Assembly: GCA_963736425.1 (NCBI GenBank)
Contig: CAVTOX010000009.1
Span: forward strand, 1 to 64,000
DNA from: Prado023 sp963736425
GTDB taxonomy: Bacteria; Actinomycetota; Actinomycetes; S36-B12; CAIYMF01
Reading direction: 5' to 3'
Length of the DNA: 64,000 bases
In this document: one piece after another, positions 36,253 through 45,930 of the stretch
Layout of the letters: each line of letters starts with the position of its first letter
Position numbering within the stretch: the first letter of the stretch is position 1
The notes under the pieces: model-generated
Told to the model about the DNA's origin: nothing
What the model saw: the letters and a program-made list of their open reading frames with translations, nothing else
Databases searched by the model: none
Position numbers and translations under genes: made by a program

Positions 36253-37963
36253 TACCGTGTCGCACTACCGCCCATGGCGGGTCCTGGTGCCCATGCTCCT
36301 GGGCGTGCTCCTGCTCATCGGGTGGGCGTTCTGGCCCGGGCTGTCGAACTCCCCCCAGCTCGGCCTCGACCTGCAGGGCGGAACACAGGTCACACTGCTG
36401 CCCACTGCCGCCCCCGGGTCTGAGGGGTCGATCACCCAGGAGCAGCTCGACCAGGCGGTGACGATCATCCGTCAGCGCGTGGACGGATTGGGTGTTGCCG
36501 AGTCGGAGGTCACCGTCCAGGGTTCCGGCGACAACGCGGCCATCATCGTGTCCGTCCCGGGCTCGGTGTCCCAGGAACGTCTCGTCGACCTGGTCGGGCG
36601 TACCGCGCAGCTGGCCTTCCGCCAGGTCGAGGCGATCACCAATCCCGAGGGTGTTGACCCGAACGCGACCCCGTCCGCGGAGCCGACCCCGTCCATCACG
36701 CCCACTGCGACGCAGGCCAGCCCGACGCCCACGGACGCCGCGGCCAGCGCATCGGCCAGTCCGACGGACGCCCCATCCCCGTCTGCCGCACCCTCCGATT
36801 CCGCCAGTGCCAGCCCGAGCGCGAGCCCCAGTGCCAGCCCGACGGTGAAGCAGCCGAAGACCCCGGTCCAGGCCAAGGAGAACACGACTGAGTTCCAGGA
36901 GCGCGCGCTGCGCCTGGACTGCACCTTCCCGGAGAACCGAGCCGGACAGCCCGATGTCCTGGAGCTGTGGCTGGCCACCTGCGACCGCGAGGGCACTGCC
37001 AAGTACCTCCTGCAACCCACCTTCATCAAGGGCACCCAGGTCACAAACGCCACCGCAGTGCTGGACCCGCAGACGAGCAAGTGGTCGGTCTCGCTGAACT
37101 TCGACACTGAGGGCGCCAAGAAGCTGGCTGAGATCTCGACGGACCTCTACGACAACCAGCCGCCCCAGAACCAGTTCGCGATCGTCCTCGACGGCGTGGT
37201 CTACAGCGCCCCCTCCTTCCTCGAGCCCATCACTGGCGGGCAGGCGTCGATCACCGGCGACTTCACGATCGACGAGGCCAACGACCTCGCCAACGTGCTG
37301 AAGTTCGGGTCGCTGCCGATCAGCCTCGATGTCGGCCAGATCACCTCGATCACGCCCACTGTGGGCGAGGACTACCTGCACGCGGGCCTCCTGGCCGGGG
37401 CGATCGGCCTTGTGCTCGTCGGCCTGTACCTGCTGGCCTACTACCGAGCACTTGGCCTCGTCGCGGTCGCGAGCCTGCTGATCGCCGGGGTCATCACCTA
37501 CTGCCTGTTCGTGGTCTTCGGTCGGACCCTCGGCTTCACCCTGACGCTGGCCGGGATCACCGGGGCGATCGTGGCGATCGGCATCACCGCGGACTCGTTC
37601 ATCGTGTACTTCGAACGGATCCGGGACGAGGTCCGTGACGGGAAGTCCCTGCGCGTGGCTGCGGAGACTGGCTGGATCCGTGCCCGGCGCACCCTGCTGG
37701 CAGCCGACTTCGTGTCCCTGCTGGGCGCGGTCGTGCTCTACATCCTGAGCATCGGCAGCGTGCGTGGCTTCGCGTTCGCGCTGGGCCTGACCACCGTCAT
37801 CGACGTCCTGGTGGCCTTCACGTTCACCCGGCCGGTCGTGGCGCTGCTGGCAGCCACCCGATTCTTCCAGTCCGGGCATCCGCTCAGCGGGGTTGACCCC
37901 AAGCGACTGGGCATCCCCGATCCGCCTGCGCCGCGGACCGCGGCCACCGCAGGGAGGAAGTAG
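36245..37963 (+). CDS. secD: Protein translocase subunit SecD
   Basis: SecD with SecF uses the proton gradient to finish protein export. About 572 residues: first helix, DLQGGTQVTL, the periplasmic P1 domain, and five C-terminal helices with GITADSFIVYFERIRDEVR. Residues about 137-210 are a long Pro/Ser/Ala/Thr linker splitting P1, common in actinobacterial SecD but long here. The GTG at 36245 overlaps yajC; GTG 36257 is an alternative. Confidence 0.95.
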   Translation: MASTVSHYRPWRVLVPMLLGVLLLIGWAFWPGLSNSPQLGLDLQGGTQVTLLPTAAPGSEGSITQEQLDQAVTIIRQRVDGLGVAESEVTVQGSGDNAAIIVSVPGSVSQERLVDLVGRTAQLAFRQVEAITNPEGVDPNATPSAEPTPSITPTATQASPTPTDAAASASASPTDAPSPSAAPSDSASASPSASPSASPTVKQPKTPVQAKENTTEFQERALRLDCTFPENRAGQPDVLELWLATCDREGTAKYLLQPTFIKGTQVTNATAVLDPQTSKWSVSLNFDTEGAKKLAEISTDLYDNQPPQNQFAIVLDGVVYSAPSFLEPITGGQASITGDFTIDEANDLANVLKFGSLPISLDVGQITSITPTVGEDYLHAGLLAGAIGLVLVGLYLLAYYRALGLVAVASLLIAGVITYCLFVVFGRTLGFTLTLAGITGAIVAIGITADSFIVYFERIRDEVRDGKSLRVAAETGWIRARRTLLAADFVSLLGAVVLYILSIGSVRGFAFALGLTTVIDVLVAFTFTRPVVALLAATRFFQSGHPLSGVDPKRLGIPDPPAPRTAATAGRK

Positions 37964-37965
37964 CC

Positions 37966-39138
37966 ATGTCCCGGTTGGGAGCCCTCGGGCACAAGCTCTA
38001 CTCCGGCGAGGTGTCCTACGACATCGTCGGGCGGGCGCGGCGCTGGTACGCGATCTCCGGTGCCATCGTCCTCATCGCACTGCTCTCGCTGTTCGTCCGT
38101 GGGCTGAACCTGGGGATCGAGTTCACCGGAGGGGCGGAGTACCAGGTGCCGTCCACGTCGTGCACCATCGAGGAGGCCCGGTCGGCCGTCGAGGCAGTCG
38201 GTGTCGAGCCGTCCACTGTCACCCAGCTGGGCAACGACCTGATCCGGATCACCACCGAGGCGGTCGACAACCCCACGAGCCTGAAGATCAGGGGTTCGCT
38301 GGCCCAGGCCTGCGCTGTGGATCCCGACCAGGTCTCCGTGCAGCTGGTCGGACCCACCTGGGGCAGCGAGATCACGAAGAAGGCGATCACAGCTCTGCTG
38401 GTCTTCATCGGGCTGTTGTCGGTGTTCCTCGCGCTGTACTTCGACTGGCGAATGGCGGTCGCGGCGGTCGTCGCGCTCATCCACGACATCGTGATCACGG
38501 TCGGCGTCTACTCAGTCCTGCAGTTCGAGGTCACGCCGAGCACCATGATCGGCATCCTGACGATCCTCGGCTACTCGCTCTACGACACCGTCGTCGTCTT
38601 CGACAAGGTCAAGGAGAACACCCGCGGGATCCTCGGCCAGAGCCGCCAGACCTACTCGCAGGCGGCCAACCTCGCCGTGAACCAGACCCTCGTGCGCAGC
38701 ATCAACACCTCGATCGTGGCCCTCCTGCCGGTCGGGGCGATCCTCTTCGTCGGTGCTGGGCTGCTGGGGGCAGGCACGCTCAAGGATCTGTCCCTCGCGC
38801 TGTTCGTGGGCATGGCTGCCGGCACCTACTCCTCGATCTTCATCGCCACGCCGTTCCTGGCTCAGCTCATGGAGCGGCAGCCGCAGATGCAGGCCCTCGC
38901 CGGCCGGGTGAAGGCCCGTGGTGCGGGTCCGCGCGGGACGGCCAGTGGCGCAACGGCGAGTGCTTCGGGTGCGGCGAGTGCAGGTTCGACGTCCGTCGAC
39001 ACCCTGGAGGGTGCCGAACCGGAGGCGGGGGACCCCGCTTCGGAGAGTACCGAGGCCATGGATCGGGCTCGCGCCCGCAGGACAGCCAGCGGCCCGCGCA
39101 ACCAGCCGAAGAAGCAGAGCCGGGCCAACCGTCACTGA
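37966..39138 (+). CDS. secF: Protein translocase subunit SecF
   Basis: This 390-residue partner of SecD has six helices; GIEFTGGAEYQV follows helix 1, and the conserved GYSLYDTVVVFDKVKENTR and LVRSINTS motifs are present. A Ser/Ala/Gly-rich cytoplasmic tail ends in basic residues. The start is two bases after secD. relA follows directly; the apt gene that often lies between secF and relA in actinobacteria is absent. Confidence 0.96.
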   Translation: MSRLGALGHKLYSGEVSYDIVGRARRWYAISGAIVLIALLSLFVRGLNLGIEFTGGAEYQVPSTSCTIEEARSAVEAVGVEPSTVTQLGNDLIRITTEAVDNPTSLKIRGSLAQACAVDPDQVSVQLVGPTWGSEITKKAITALLVFIGLLSVFLALYFDWRMAVAAVVALIHDIVITVGVYSVLQFEVTPSTMIGILTILGYSLYDTVVVFDKVKENTRGILGQSRQTYSQAANLAVNQTLVRSINTSIVALLPVGAILFVGAGLLGAGTLKDLSLALFVGMAAGTYSSIFIATPFLAQLMERQPQMQALAGRVKARGAGPRGTASGATASASGAASAGSTSVDTLEGAEPEAGDPASESTEAMDRARARRTASGPRNQPKKQSRANRH

Positions 39139-39168
39139 TCAGCGCCAGCACCAGCCTGAACCGGGTCG

Positions 39169-39174
39169 TACACT
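39169..39174 (+). promoter_or_regulatory. Candidate -10 for relA
   Basis: TACACT lies 28 bases upstream of the relA GTG, which has its own AGGAGGAG ribosome site. Confidence 0.4.
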
Positions 39175-39202
39175 CGACGGTAACCAGTAGCAGGAGGAGC
39201 AG

Positions 39203-41470
39203 GTGGCCGATCCGGAGACCCTGCCCGTCGATTCGGCGGCCGAGGCAGCCCCAGGGCTGCGCTCACGGCTGTCGCGGATCGCGGGCCGGGGATCCGGTGC
39301 TCCCCCCGAGTTGGAACCCATCCTTCGGACCCTGAGGCAGTTCCACCCCAAGAGCGACAGCCGCGTGGTCGTTCAGGCCTACATCACCGCCGAGGAGCTG
39401 CACCGGGAGCAGAAGCGCCGCTCCGGTGAGCCGTACATCACCCACCCGTTGGCGGTGGCGCAGATCCTGGCCGACCTGGGCATGACCGGACCCACCCTGG
39501 CCGCCGCCCTCCTGCACGACACGGTGGAGGACACCGGCTACCCGCTGGCCGACCTGCGCGCGGAGTTCGGCGAGGAGATCGCCTCCCTGGTCGACGGGGT
39601 GACCAAGCTCGACAAGGTCACCTACGGCGCGTCGAGTGCTGCCGAGACGGTCCGCAAGATGGTCGTGGCCATGGCCCGCGACATCCGGGTCCTGGTCATC
39701 AAGTTGGCCGACCGGCTGCACAACATGCGCACCCTGCAGTGGCTGCCCCCGGAGAAGCAGGCCATCAAGGCGCGCGAGACCCTCGAGATCTACGCCCCGC
39801 TGGCCCACCGCCTGGGCATGAACACCGTCAAGTGGGAGCTCGAGGACCTCTCGTTCGCGACCCTGCACCCGAAGATGTACGAGGAGATCGTCCGACTGGT
39901 GGGCCAGCGTGCCCCGGCGCGTGAGCAGTACCTCGAGACGGTCATCAGCGACATCGACGAGCGGCTGCGGGCCGCGCGGATCCGGGCGACTGTGACGGGG
40001 CGGCCCAAGCACTACTACTCCGTCTACCAGAAGATGATCGTGCGCGGCCACGACTTCTCCGACATCTACGACCTCGTGGGCGTGCGGATCCTGGTCGACT
40101 CGGTCCGCGACTGCTATGCCGTCCTGGGCACCCTGCACGCGGCCTGGAACCCCCTGCCTGGGCGGTTCAAGGACTACATCGCGATGCCCAAGTTCAACAT
40201 GTACCAGTCGTTGCACACGACGGTCATCGGTCCGGACGGCAAGCCGGTGGAGGTGCAGATCCGCACCCACGAGATGCACCGCTCGGCCGAGTACGGGATC
40301 GCCGCGCACTGGCGGTACAAGCAGACGGAGGTGGGCGGCAAGCTCGGGCCCGATGACCTCGGATGGCTGCGCCAGCTCGTCGAGTGGCAGCGTGAGACCG
40401 AGGACCCGGGGGAGTTCCTCGAGTCCCTGCGGTACGACCTGGGCTCCACCGAGGTGTTCGTCTTCACCCCGCGCGGTGACGTCATCGCACTGCCCTCGGG
40501 CTCGACGCCGGTCGACTTCGCGTACGCGGTGCACACCGAGCTCGGGCACCGGTGCGTCGGAGCCCGGGTCAACGGCCGGCTCGTCCCGTTGGACAGCCCG
40601 CTGACGAACGGGGACGCCGTCGAGGTGTTCACGTCCAAGGCCGAGGGCGCCGGGCCGAGCCTGGACTGGCTGACCTTCGTGCGCAGCCCGCGGGCCCGCA
40701 GCAAGATCAAAGCGTGGTTCTCCCGCGAGCGCCGCGAGGAGGCCATCGACAAGGGCAAGGACCAGCTGCTCAAGGCCATGCGCAAGGAGGGCGTGTCGGT
40801 CCACAGGCTGCTGTCGACCAGCGCTCTGGCGACGGTGGCTGCCGACCTGCGCCAGCACGACGTGAGTGCGCTGTACGCATCGATCGGCGAGGGCCGGATC
40901 AGCCCGCAGACAGTGATCCACCGTTTGGTCGCCACGGCCGGGGGCGAGGCCGCCGCTGCCGACGACGCGGCTGAGGGCGTCACGCCGCAGGGCATCACGA
41001 AGATGCGGCAGCGCTCGGACTCCGACCCTGGCGTGACCGTGATCGGCTCGCAGCTCGGCGATGTCTGGGTCAAGCTGGCCCGCTGCTGCACCCCGGTGCC
41101 CGGTGATGAGATCACCGGGTTCGTCACCCGCGGCAACGGGGTGTCGGTGCACCGCCAGGACTGCACCAATGTGTCCTCGATGGCAGGACAGGCCGAGCGC
41201 TTCGTGCCCGTGGCGTGGTCCCCGGGCGCGTCGTCGGTGTTCCTGGTGAACATCCAGGTCGAGGCCCTCGACCGGTCACGGCTGCTCTCCGACGTCACCC
41301 GGGCGCTGTCCGACCAGCACGTCAACATCCTGTCGGCCTCGGTCTCGACCACCAAGGAGCGCATCGCGGTGTCGCGATTCACCTTCGAGATGGGCGACCC
41401 CAAGCATCTCGGAGCCGTCCTGCGGTCCGTGCGTGGCGTAGAAGGCGTGTTCGACGCCTACCGCGTGTAG
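39203..41470 (+). CDS. relA: Bifunctional (p)ppGpp synthetase/hydrolase
   Basis: This long RSH protein of 755 residues makes and degrades (p)ppGpp. The hydrolase HD site is intact (LLHDTVEDTGY, LADRLHNMRT) and the synthetase shows GRPKHYYSVYQKM, DLVGVRILVD and VEVQIRT, so both activities are expected. TGS (VFTPRGDVIALPSGSTPVDFAY), helical, zinc-finger-like (LARCCTPVPGD) and ACT (VNIQVEALDRSRLLSDV) domains follow. AGGAGGAG at 39192 supports the GTG. It converges on the DUF349 gene. Confidence 0.97.
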   Translation: MADPETLPVDSAAEAAPGLRSRLSRIAGRGSGAPPELEPILRTLRQFHPKSDSRVVVQAYITAEELHREQKRRSGEPYITHPLAVAQILADLGMTGPTLAAALLHDTVEDTGYPLADLRAEFGEEIASLVDGVTKLDKVTYGASSAAETVRKMVVAMARDIRVLVIKLADRLHNMRTLQWLPPEKQAIKARETLEIYAPLAHRLGMNTVKWELEDLSFATLHPKMYEEIVRLVGQRAPAREQYLETVISDIDERLRAARIRATVTGRPKHYYSVYQKMIVRGHDFSDIYDLVGVRILVDSVRDCYAVLGTLHAAWNPLPGRFKDYIAMPKFNMYQSLHTTVIGPDGKPVEVQIRTHEMHRSAEYGIAAHWRYKQTEVGGKLGPDDLGWLRQLVEWQRETEDPGEFLESLRYDLGSTEVFVFTPRGDVIALPSGSTPVDFAYAVHTELGHRCVGARVNGRLVPLDSPLTNGDAVEVFTSKAEGAGPSLDWLTFVRSPRARSKIKAWFSRERREEAIDKGKDQLLKAMRKEGVSVHRLLSTSALATVAADLRQHDVSALYASIGEGRISPQTVIHRLVATAGGEAAAADDAAEGVTPQGITKMRQRSDSDPGVTVIGSQLGDVWVKLARCCTPVPGDEITGFVTRGNGVSVHRQDCTNVSSMAGQAERFVPVAWSPGASSVFLVNIQVEALDRSRLLSDVTRALSDQHVNILSASVSTTKERIAVSRFTFEMGDPKHLGAVLRSVRGVEGVFDAYRV

Positions 41471-41474
41471 GCCC

Positions 41475-41519
41475 ATTCGCCCCAGGCAGTGCGCGGGCCG
41501 CGCGAGGCTTGCAGCGAAT
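41475..41519. terminator. Possible bidirectional hairpin after relA
   Basis: ATTCGC (41475-41480) pairs with GCGAAT (41514-41519), enclosing the GC palindrome GCGCGG-G-CCGCGC (41491-41503). It lies in the convergent gap between relA and the DUF349 gene; there is no T tract. Confidence 0.35.
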
Positions 41520-41530
41520 CTCGGGCTTGG

Positions 41531-42772
41531 TCAGCCTGAGTACTCGGCCAGGGAGTTCTCTGCCGCCTCCAGTAGTGAGCGTGTGGTGGTGATGCGGCCC
41601 TGGAGGTCGGCGGTCTTGCGCTCGTCGCCAGCAGCCTCGGCCGCTGCTGCCTGCTTCTCCAGCTTCGTCAGCGAGGCGCGGAACGTCTCGACCGTGGACT
41701 CAGCCAGTGCGCGCTTGGCGGGGTCGGTCCGGCGCCACTGGTCCTCCTCGGCCCGCTTGATGGCGTCCTCCACCTTGCGCAACCGGCCCTCGACCTTGTC
41801 CCGATCATTGCGCGGGACGTGGCCGATGGCGTTCCAGCGCTCGCCGATGCCGCGCATGGCCGTCTTGGCCGCCGCGAGGTCCGCGATGGGAAGCAGGGCC
41901 TCGGCCTCCACGGCCAGGGCCTCCTTGGCATGCAGGTTCTCCAGCTGGTCGCCATCGCGCTCGGACTGCGCGGCGTTGCGGGCCTCGAAGAATGCGTCCT
42001 GGGCGGCGCGGAAGCGCGCCCAGAGCTTGTCCTCATCCGTGCGACCCGCGCGGGGTGCGACCTTCCACTCGTCCATGAGCCCGCGGTAGGCCCGTGCGGT
42101 CTCAGCCCAGTCGGTGCTGGTCGACAGCGCCTCTGCTCGGGCGATGATCCCGTCCTTGGCTGCGGTCGCCTCCTTGCGGGCCGCATCAAGGGTCGCGAAG
42201 TGCGCCCGGCGAGCCTTGTCGAACGCGGACCGGGCCGTGCTGAAGCGCTTCCACAGCTCCTGCTCGGCGTCGCGGGTCGAGCGATCCCCTCGGGGAAGGG
42301 CTGTCCACGCGTCCTGGAGCTCCTTGAACCGGTCCCCGGCGGACTTCCACTGGGTCGAGACGGCCAGGCCCTCGGATTCCTCGACGATCGCGGTGCGCGC
42401 CGCCATGGTCTTGGTGCGGGTCTCCTCGCGTGCAGCGGCAGCGGCCGCCTTGCGGGCCTCACCGGCGGCCTCGAGCTCCTCGGCCAGCCGGCTGAGCACC
42501 GTGAGGTCACCGACGACATGCGGGTTCTCCACGGCGTCGCGCAGCTTGCCGACGACGATGGTCACCGACTCGGGGGTGCCCTTGCCGTCCTTGAGGCGAG
42601 CCTGGAGCAGCTCGGCCTCGGCCTTGAGCCCGTCGTACTTGCGCTCGAAGAAGGCCAGGCCCTCCGAAGGGGCACCGGCTGCCCATTGGCCGACTGCGAC
42701 CTCCTGCCCGTCGGGGCGACGCACATACACCGTGCCGTCGTCATCGACGCGTCCGTACGCGTGCTCGGTCAT
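41531..42772 (-). CDS. DUF349 repeat protein
   Basis: About 413 residues. Three helical DUF349 repeats, each with a conserved Trp and basic region, are visible: around DRFKELQDAWTALPRG, YRGLMDEWKVAPRAG and MRGIGERWNAIGHVPR. The whole protein is predicted to be helical and highly charged. In mycobacteria a DUF349 protein likewise lies close to relA and ppiB. Function is unknown. GGAGG precedes the ATG at 42772; the gene follows the PPIase by 62 bp on the same strand. Confidence 0.88.
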   Translation of the reverse strand: MTEHAYGRVDDDGTVYVRRPDGQEVAVGQWAAGAPSEGLAFFERKYDGLKAEAELLQARLKDGKGTPESVTIVVGKLRDAVENPHVVGDLTVLSRLAEELEAAGEARKAAAAAAREETRTKTMAARTAIVEESEGLAVSTQWKSAGDRFKELQDAWTALPRGDRSTRDAEQELWKRFSTARSAFDKARRAHFATLDAARKEATAAKDGIIARAEALSTSTDWAETARAYRGLMDEWKVAPRAGRTDEDKLWARFRAAQDAFFEARNAAQSERDGDQLENLHAKEALAVEAEALLPIADLAAAKTAMRGIGERWNAIGHVPRNDRDKVEGRLRKVEDAIKRAEEDQWRRTDPAKRALAESTVETFRASLTKLEKQAAAAEAAGDERKTADLQGRITTTRSLLEAAENSLAEYSG

Positions 42773-42834
42773 GCTCGTGCCCCTCCGTAGTCCAGTGCCG
42801 GTCATTGTCCCACGCCCAAGTCCGGTACCCGGTG

Positions 42835-43719
42835 CTATGCCTCCTGTGAGACCGCGGTCTCGATCCCGATCGGCGCCGCGGGGGTGCCGTCGGTGCCACC
42901 CCCGGCCACCCCGGCCTCGGCGATCTTCGCCACGACGTCGAGGCCGGAGCTGACCTCGCCCCAGATCGTGTAGTTCGGCGGGAGGGTGGTGTCCTCATAC
43001 ACGAGGAAGAACTGGCTGCCCGATGTGCCCGGGCCGGCGTTGGCCATGGCCACCGTGCCGGCCGGGTAGTTCACGCCCCCCTCAGCCGGGAGGTTCTCGT
43101 CGGGGATCGTGAAGCCGGGGCCACCGGTGCCGGTCGCGGTGGGGTCACCGCACTGGAGAACCTTGATCCCCTCGGTCACCACCCGATGGCAGAGCGTGGA
43201 GTCGAAGTAGCCCTCCCCAGCCAGCCAGAGCATGGAGTTGACGGTCTCGGGGGCCTTGTCGGCGTAGGTGTCGATGACGATCTCGCCGCAGTTGGTGGTC
43301 AGGATCATCTGGTAGTCGGTGCCGTCCTTGAGCTGCATCTCCGGGGCCTTGTCCCACGACTTGGGGTCGGTGGGTGGCGTCGGTGCCGGACCGCACCCCT
43401 CGACGGCCACGGGGGAGGTGGAGGATGACGGTGAAGGTGAGGCAGTGGTGTCGCCCGAGGCCGACGGCGCCGGGGATGCGGAGTCAGACGCCGAGGGCTC
43501 GGCGACGTCGTCGCCACCACCGCTGTCGGGCCAGAACACGAGGGCGGCCACAGCGAGCACGCCCACGAGCGCGGCGATGCCCCAGCCGATGCGCATCCGC
43601 CGCTTGTGCCGGTCCGCCCGCGCAGCGCGGCGGGCTGCCTGGCGGTGAAGCTTGGCGGCAGCCAGCTCCTTGCGGCGCTTGTTGCTGGCCCCGGTACCGG
43701 GCTTCTTCTCGTTGGACAC
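42835..43719 (-). CDS. ppiB: Membrane-anchored cyclophilin-type peptidyl-prolyl isomerase
   Basis: About 294 residues. A basic cytoplasmic N-terminus, one helix (IGWGIAALVGVLAVAALVFW) and a Ser/Pro/Ala linker lead to an extracellular cyclophilin domain (ILTTNCGEIVIDTYADKAPETVNSM, HRVV, FFLVYEDTTLPPNYTIWGEV). The domain probably helps folding of exported proteins. The GTG at 43719 has GGGAG eight bases upstream; a GTG at 43734 is also in frame. TAGACT at 43758-43763 (minus) is its likely -10. As in mycobacteria the gene runs opposite to relA. Confidence 0.92.
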   Translation of the reverse strand: MSNEKKPGTGASNKRRKELAAAKLHRQAARRAARADRHKRRMRIGWGIAALVGVLAVAALVFWPDSGGGDDVAEPSASDSASPAPSASGDTTASPSPSSSTSPVAVEGCGPAPTPPTDPKSWDKAPEMQLKDGTDYQMILTTNCGEIVIDTYADKAPETVNSMLWLAGEGYFDSTLCHRVVTEGIKVLQCGDPTATGTGGPGFTIPDENLPAEGGVNYPAGTVAMANAGPGTSGSQFFLVYEDTTLPPNYTIWGEVSSGLDVVAKIAEAGVAGGGTDGTPAAPIGIETAVSQEA

Positions 43720-43757
43720 GTCACGTGCTCCCACAGTCGAGGTGTTCGGCTCGCAGG

Positions 43758-43763
43758 AGTCTA
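43758..43763 (-). promoter_or_regulatory. Candidate -10 for ppiB
   Basis: TAGACT on the minus strand lies about 39 bases upstream of the chosen GTG, giving a leader with a ribosome site. Confidence 0.4.
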
Positions 43764-43875
43764 TGTGGCCCTCCGGCCCCTGCGCGGACGACCCGCGCGG
43801 TTAGGTCGGCGGGCCGGCTCGCGGATACCCTTTGATCCTGCCACGGACCGCTTGATCCCCTCGTGAGGAGTGCGC

Positions 43876-44584
43876 ATGCTCATCGCCGGTTTCCCGGCTG
43901 GCCCGTTCGGGACCAACTGCTGGATCCTGGCCCCCGGTGCGCACAGCGAGGCGGTCATCATCGATCCGGGGATGGACTGCCGCACGGGGATCGAGCAGGT
44001 CGTGGCCGAGCACGGGCTGCGCCCCGTTGCCGTGGTCCTCACGCACGGGCACCTTGACCACATGTGGTCGGTGCTGCCGGTGTGCGACGGCTACGACATC
44101 CCGGCCTGGATCCACCCGAACGACCGATCGCTGCTCGCCGACCCGTGGGCAGGCGTGTCGGGGGAGACGCGGATGATGTTCGCGTCCGTGGTGGGCGCGA
44201 ACGACTTCGCAGAGCCCTCTGACGTCCGTGAGCTCACCGACGGTGCCACGTTGGAGATCGCCGGCATGACCTTCACGGCCGACCACGCCCCGGGTCACAC
44301 GGCGGGCTCCACGGCCTTGCGGATCATGGACACCGGTGCCGAGCCCCTGATGCTCTCCGGCGACCTGCTGTTCGCGGGTGCCATTGGGCGCACCGACCTG
44401 CCCGGGGGCGACCACGGCCGCGATGCTGGACTCGTTGGCGCGGGTGGTGCTGACCCAGCCCGACGACATGCTGGTGCTGCCCGGGCACGGGGAGACGACG
44501 ACCATCGGCGTCGAGCGTCGCGTCAACCCGTACCTGCAGGGCCTCGTCGCGCCCGACCTGCGCGCGCCCGGTGCCGGCGCATGA
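43876..44584 (+). CDS. Metallo-beta-lactamase-fold hydrolase (one frameshift)
   Basis: This glyoxalase II-like enzyme of about 235 residues has the dinuclear metal motif THGHLDH, the later ligands in HAPGHTAGS and SGDLLFAG, and the end PGHGETTTIGVERRVNPYL. The frame breaks near 44416, where one extra G separates LPGGDH from AAMLDSLARVV. It is the gene found between ppiB and hisS in mycobacteria (Rv2581c). GAGGAG supports the ATG at 43876. Its stop overlaps hisS (ATGA). Confidence 0.88.
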
Positions 44585-45930
44585 GCCGCCCCGCGTCGCT
44601 GTCAGGATTCCCGGAGTACCTCCCGGCCGACAGGATCGTCGAGCAGCACGTGCTGGACACCGTGCGCCAGGTCTTCGAGCTGCACGGTTTCGCCTCGATC
44701 GAGACCCGTGCGGTCGAACCCCTGGAGCAGATGCTGCGCAAGGGCGAGATCGACAAGGAGGTCTACGTCCTTCGTCGACTGCACGCCCCCGCCGACGAGC
44801 CGGATGCTGGCCTGGGCCTGCACTTCGACCTGACTGTGCCGTTCGCGCGCTACGTGGTGCAGAACGCCGGGCACCTGGAGTTCCCGTTCCGCCGGTACCA
44901 GATCCAGAAGGCGTGGCGCGGCGAGCGCCCGCAGGAGGGTCGCTACCGGGAGTTCACCCAGGCCGACATCGACATCGTGGGGCGCGATGCGCTGGCGTTC
45001 CACCACGAGGTTGAGGTCGCCCTGGTGATGGCCGAGGTGTTCCAGGCCCTGCCGATGCCGCAGGCGGTCATCCTGGTCAACAACCGCAAGCTCGCGGAGG
45101 GCTTCTTCCTGGGCGTGGGCGCCGCCGACCCCGGAGCCGCGCTGCGGGCCGTGGACAAGCTCGACAAGATCGGGCCGGCCCGGGTGGCCGAGCTGCTGCA
45201 GTCCGAGGCCGGCCTGTCGGCCGAGGCCGCCCAGAAGTGCCTGGCGCTGGCGTCGATCCGGCGAGCCGACACGTCCTTCGTCGAGGCGGTCCGGGCACTG
45301 GGCGTCGAGCACGAGCTCCTTGATCAGGGACTCGAGGAGCTTGCCGCGGTGGTGGGGGCCGCCGCCGAGCGGATGCCCGGAGCCGTGGTGGCCGACCTCA
45401 AGATCGCCCGCGGGCTGGACTACTACACCGGCACGGTCTACGAGACCCAGCTGGTCGGGTTCGAGGACTTCGGGTCGATCTGCTCCGGTGGCCGCTATGA
45501 CGCGCTGGCCAGCGATGGCCGCTCGACGTACCCCGGGGTCGGGATCTCTCTGGGCGTGTCGCGCGTGATGGGCGTCCTGCTGGGGCGCGGGCTGGTCCGA
45601 GCGAGCCGCTCGGTGCCCACGTGCGTGCTGGTGGCCGTCACCGACGAGGCCGGCCGTCCGGAGTCCGCGACCATCGCCAGCGCGTTGCGCGCCCGAGGGA
45701 TCCCGGTCGAGGTGGCGCCGAAGGCGGACAAGTTCGGCAAGCAGATCCGCTATGCCGACCGCCGCGGCATCCCGTTCGTCTGGTTCCCCGACGCCGAGGG
45801 CGGCTCGGTCAAGGACATCCGCTCCGGCGCCCAGGAGCCGGCCGACCCCGCAGCCTGGACGCCACCGGCACAGGACCTGCACCCGCGCATCGAGCGCATC
45901 GCACGTGACGACGAGGAGAGCACCCGATGA
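44581..45930 (+). CDS. hisS: Histidyl-tRNA synthetase
   Basis: This 449-residue class II enzyme charges tRNA-His. Motif 2 is RYQIQKAWRGERPQEGRYREFTQ, the His-binding loops are LDYYTGTVYET and SGGRYDAL, and an anticodon-binding domain ends the protein. ATG overlaps the hydrolase stop, and its own stop overlaps aspS, so the three genes form a coupled set. Confidence 0.97.
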   Translation: MSRPASLSGFPEYLPADRIVEQHVLDTVRQVFELHGFASIETRAVEPLEQMLRKGEIDKEVYVLRRLHAPADEPDAGLGLHFDLTVPFARYVVQNAGHLEFPFRRYQIQKAWRGERPQEGRYREFTQADIDIVGRDALAFHHEVEVALVMAEVFQALPMPQAVILVNNRKLAEGFFLGVGAADPGAALRAVDKLDKIGPARVAELLQSEAGLSAEAAQKCLALASIRRADTSFVEAVRALGVEHELLDQGLEELAAVVGAAAERMPGAVVADLKIARGLDYYTGTVYETQLVGFEDFGSICSGGRYDALASDGRSTYPGVGISLGVSRVMGVLLGRGLVRASRSVPTCVLVAVTDEAGRPESATIASALRARGIPVEVAPKADKFGKQIRYADRRGIPFVWFPDAEGGSVKDIRSGAQEPADPAAWTPPAQDLHPRIERIARDDEESTR

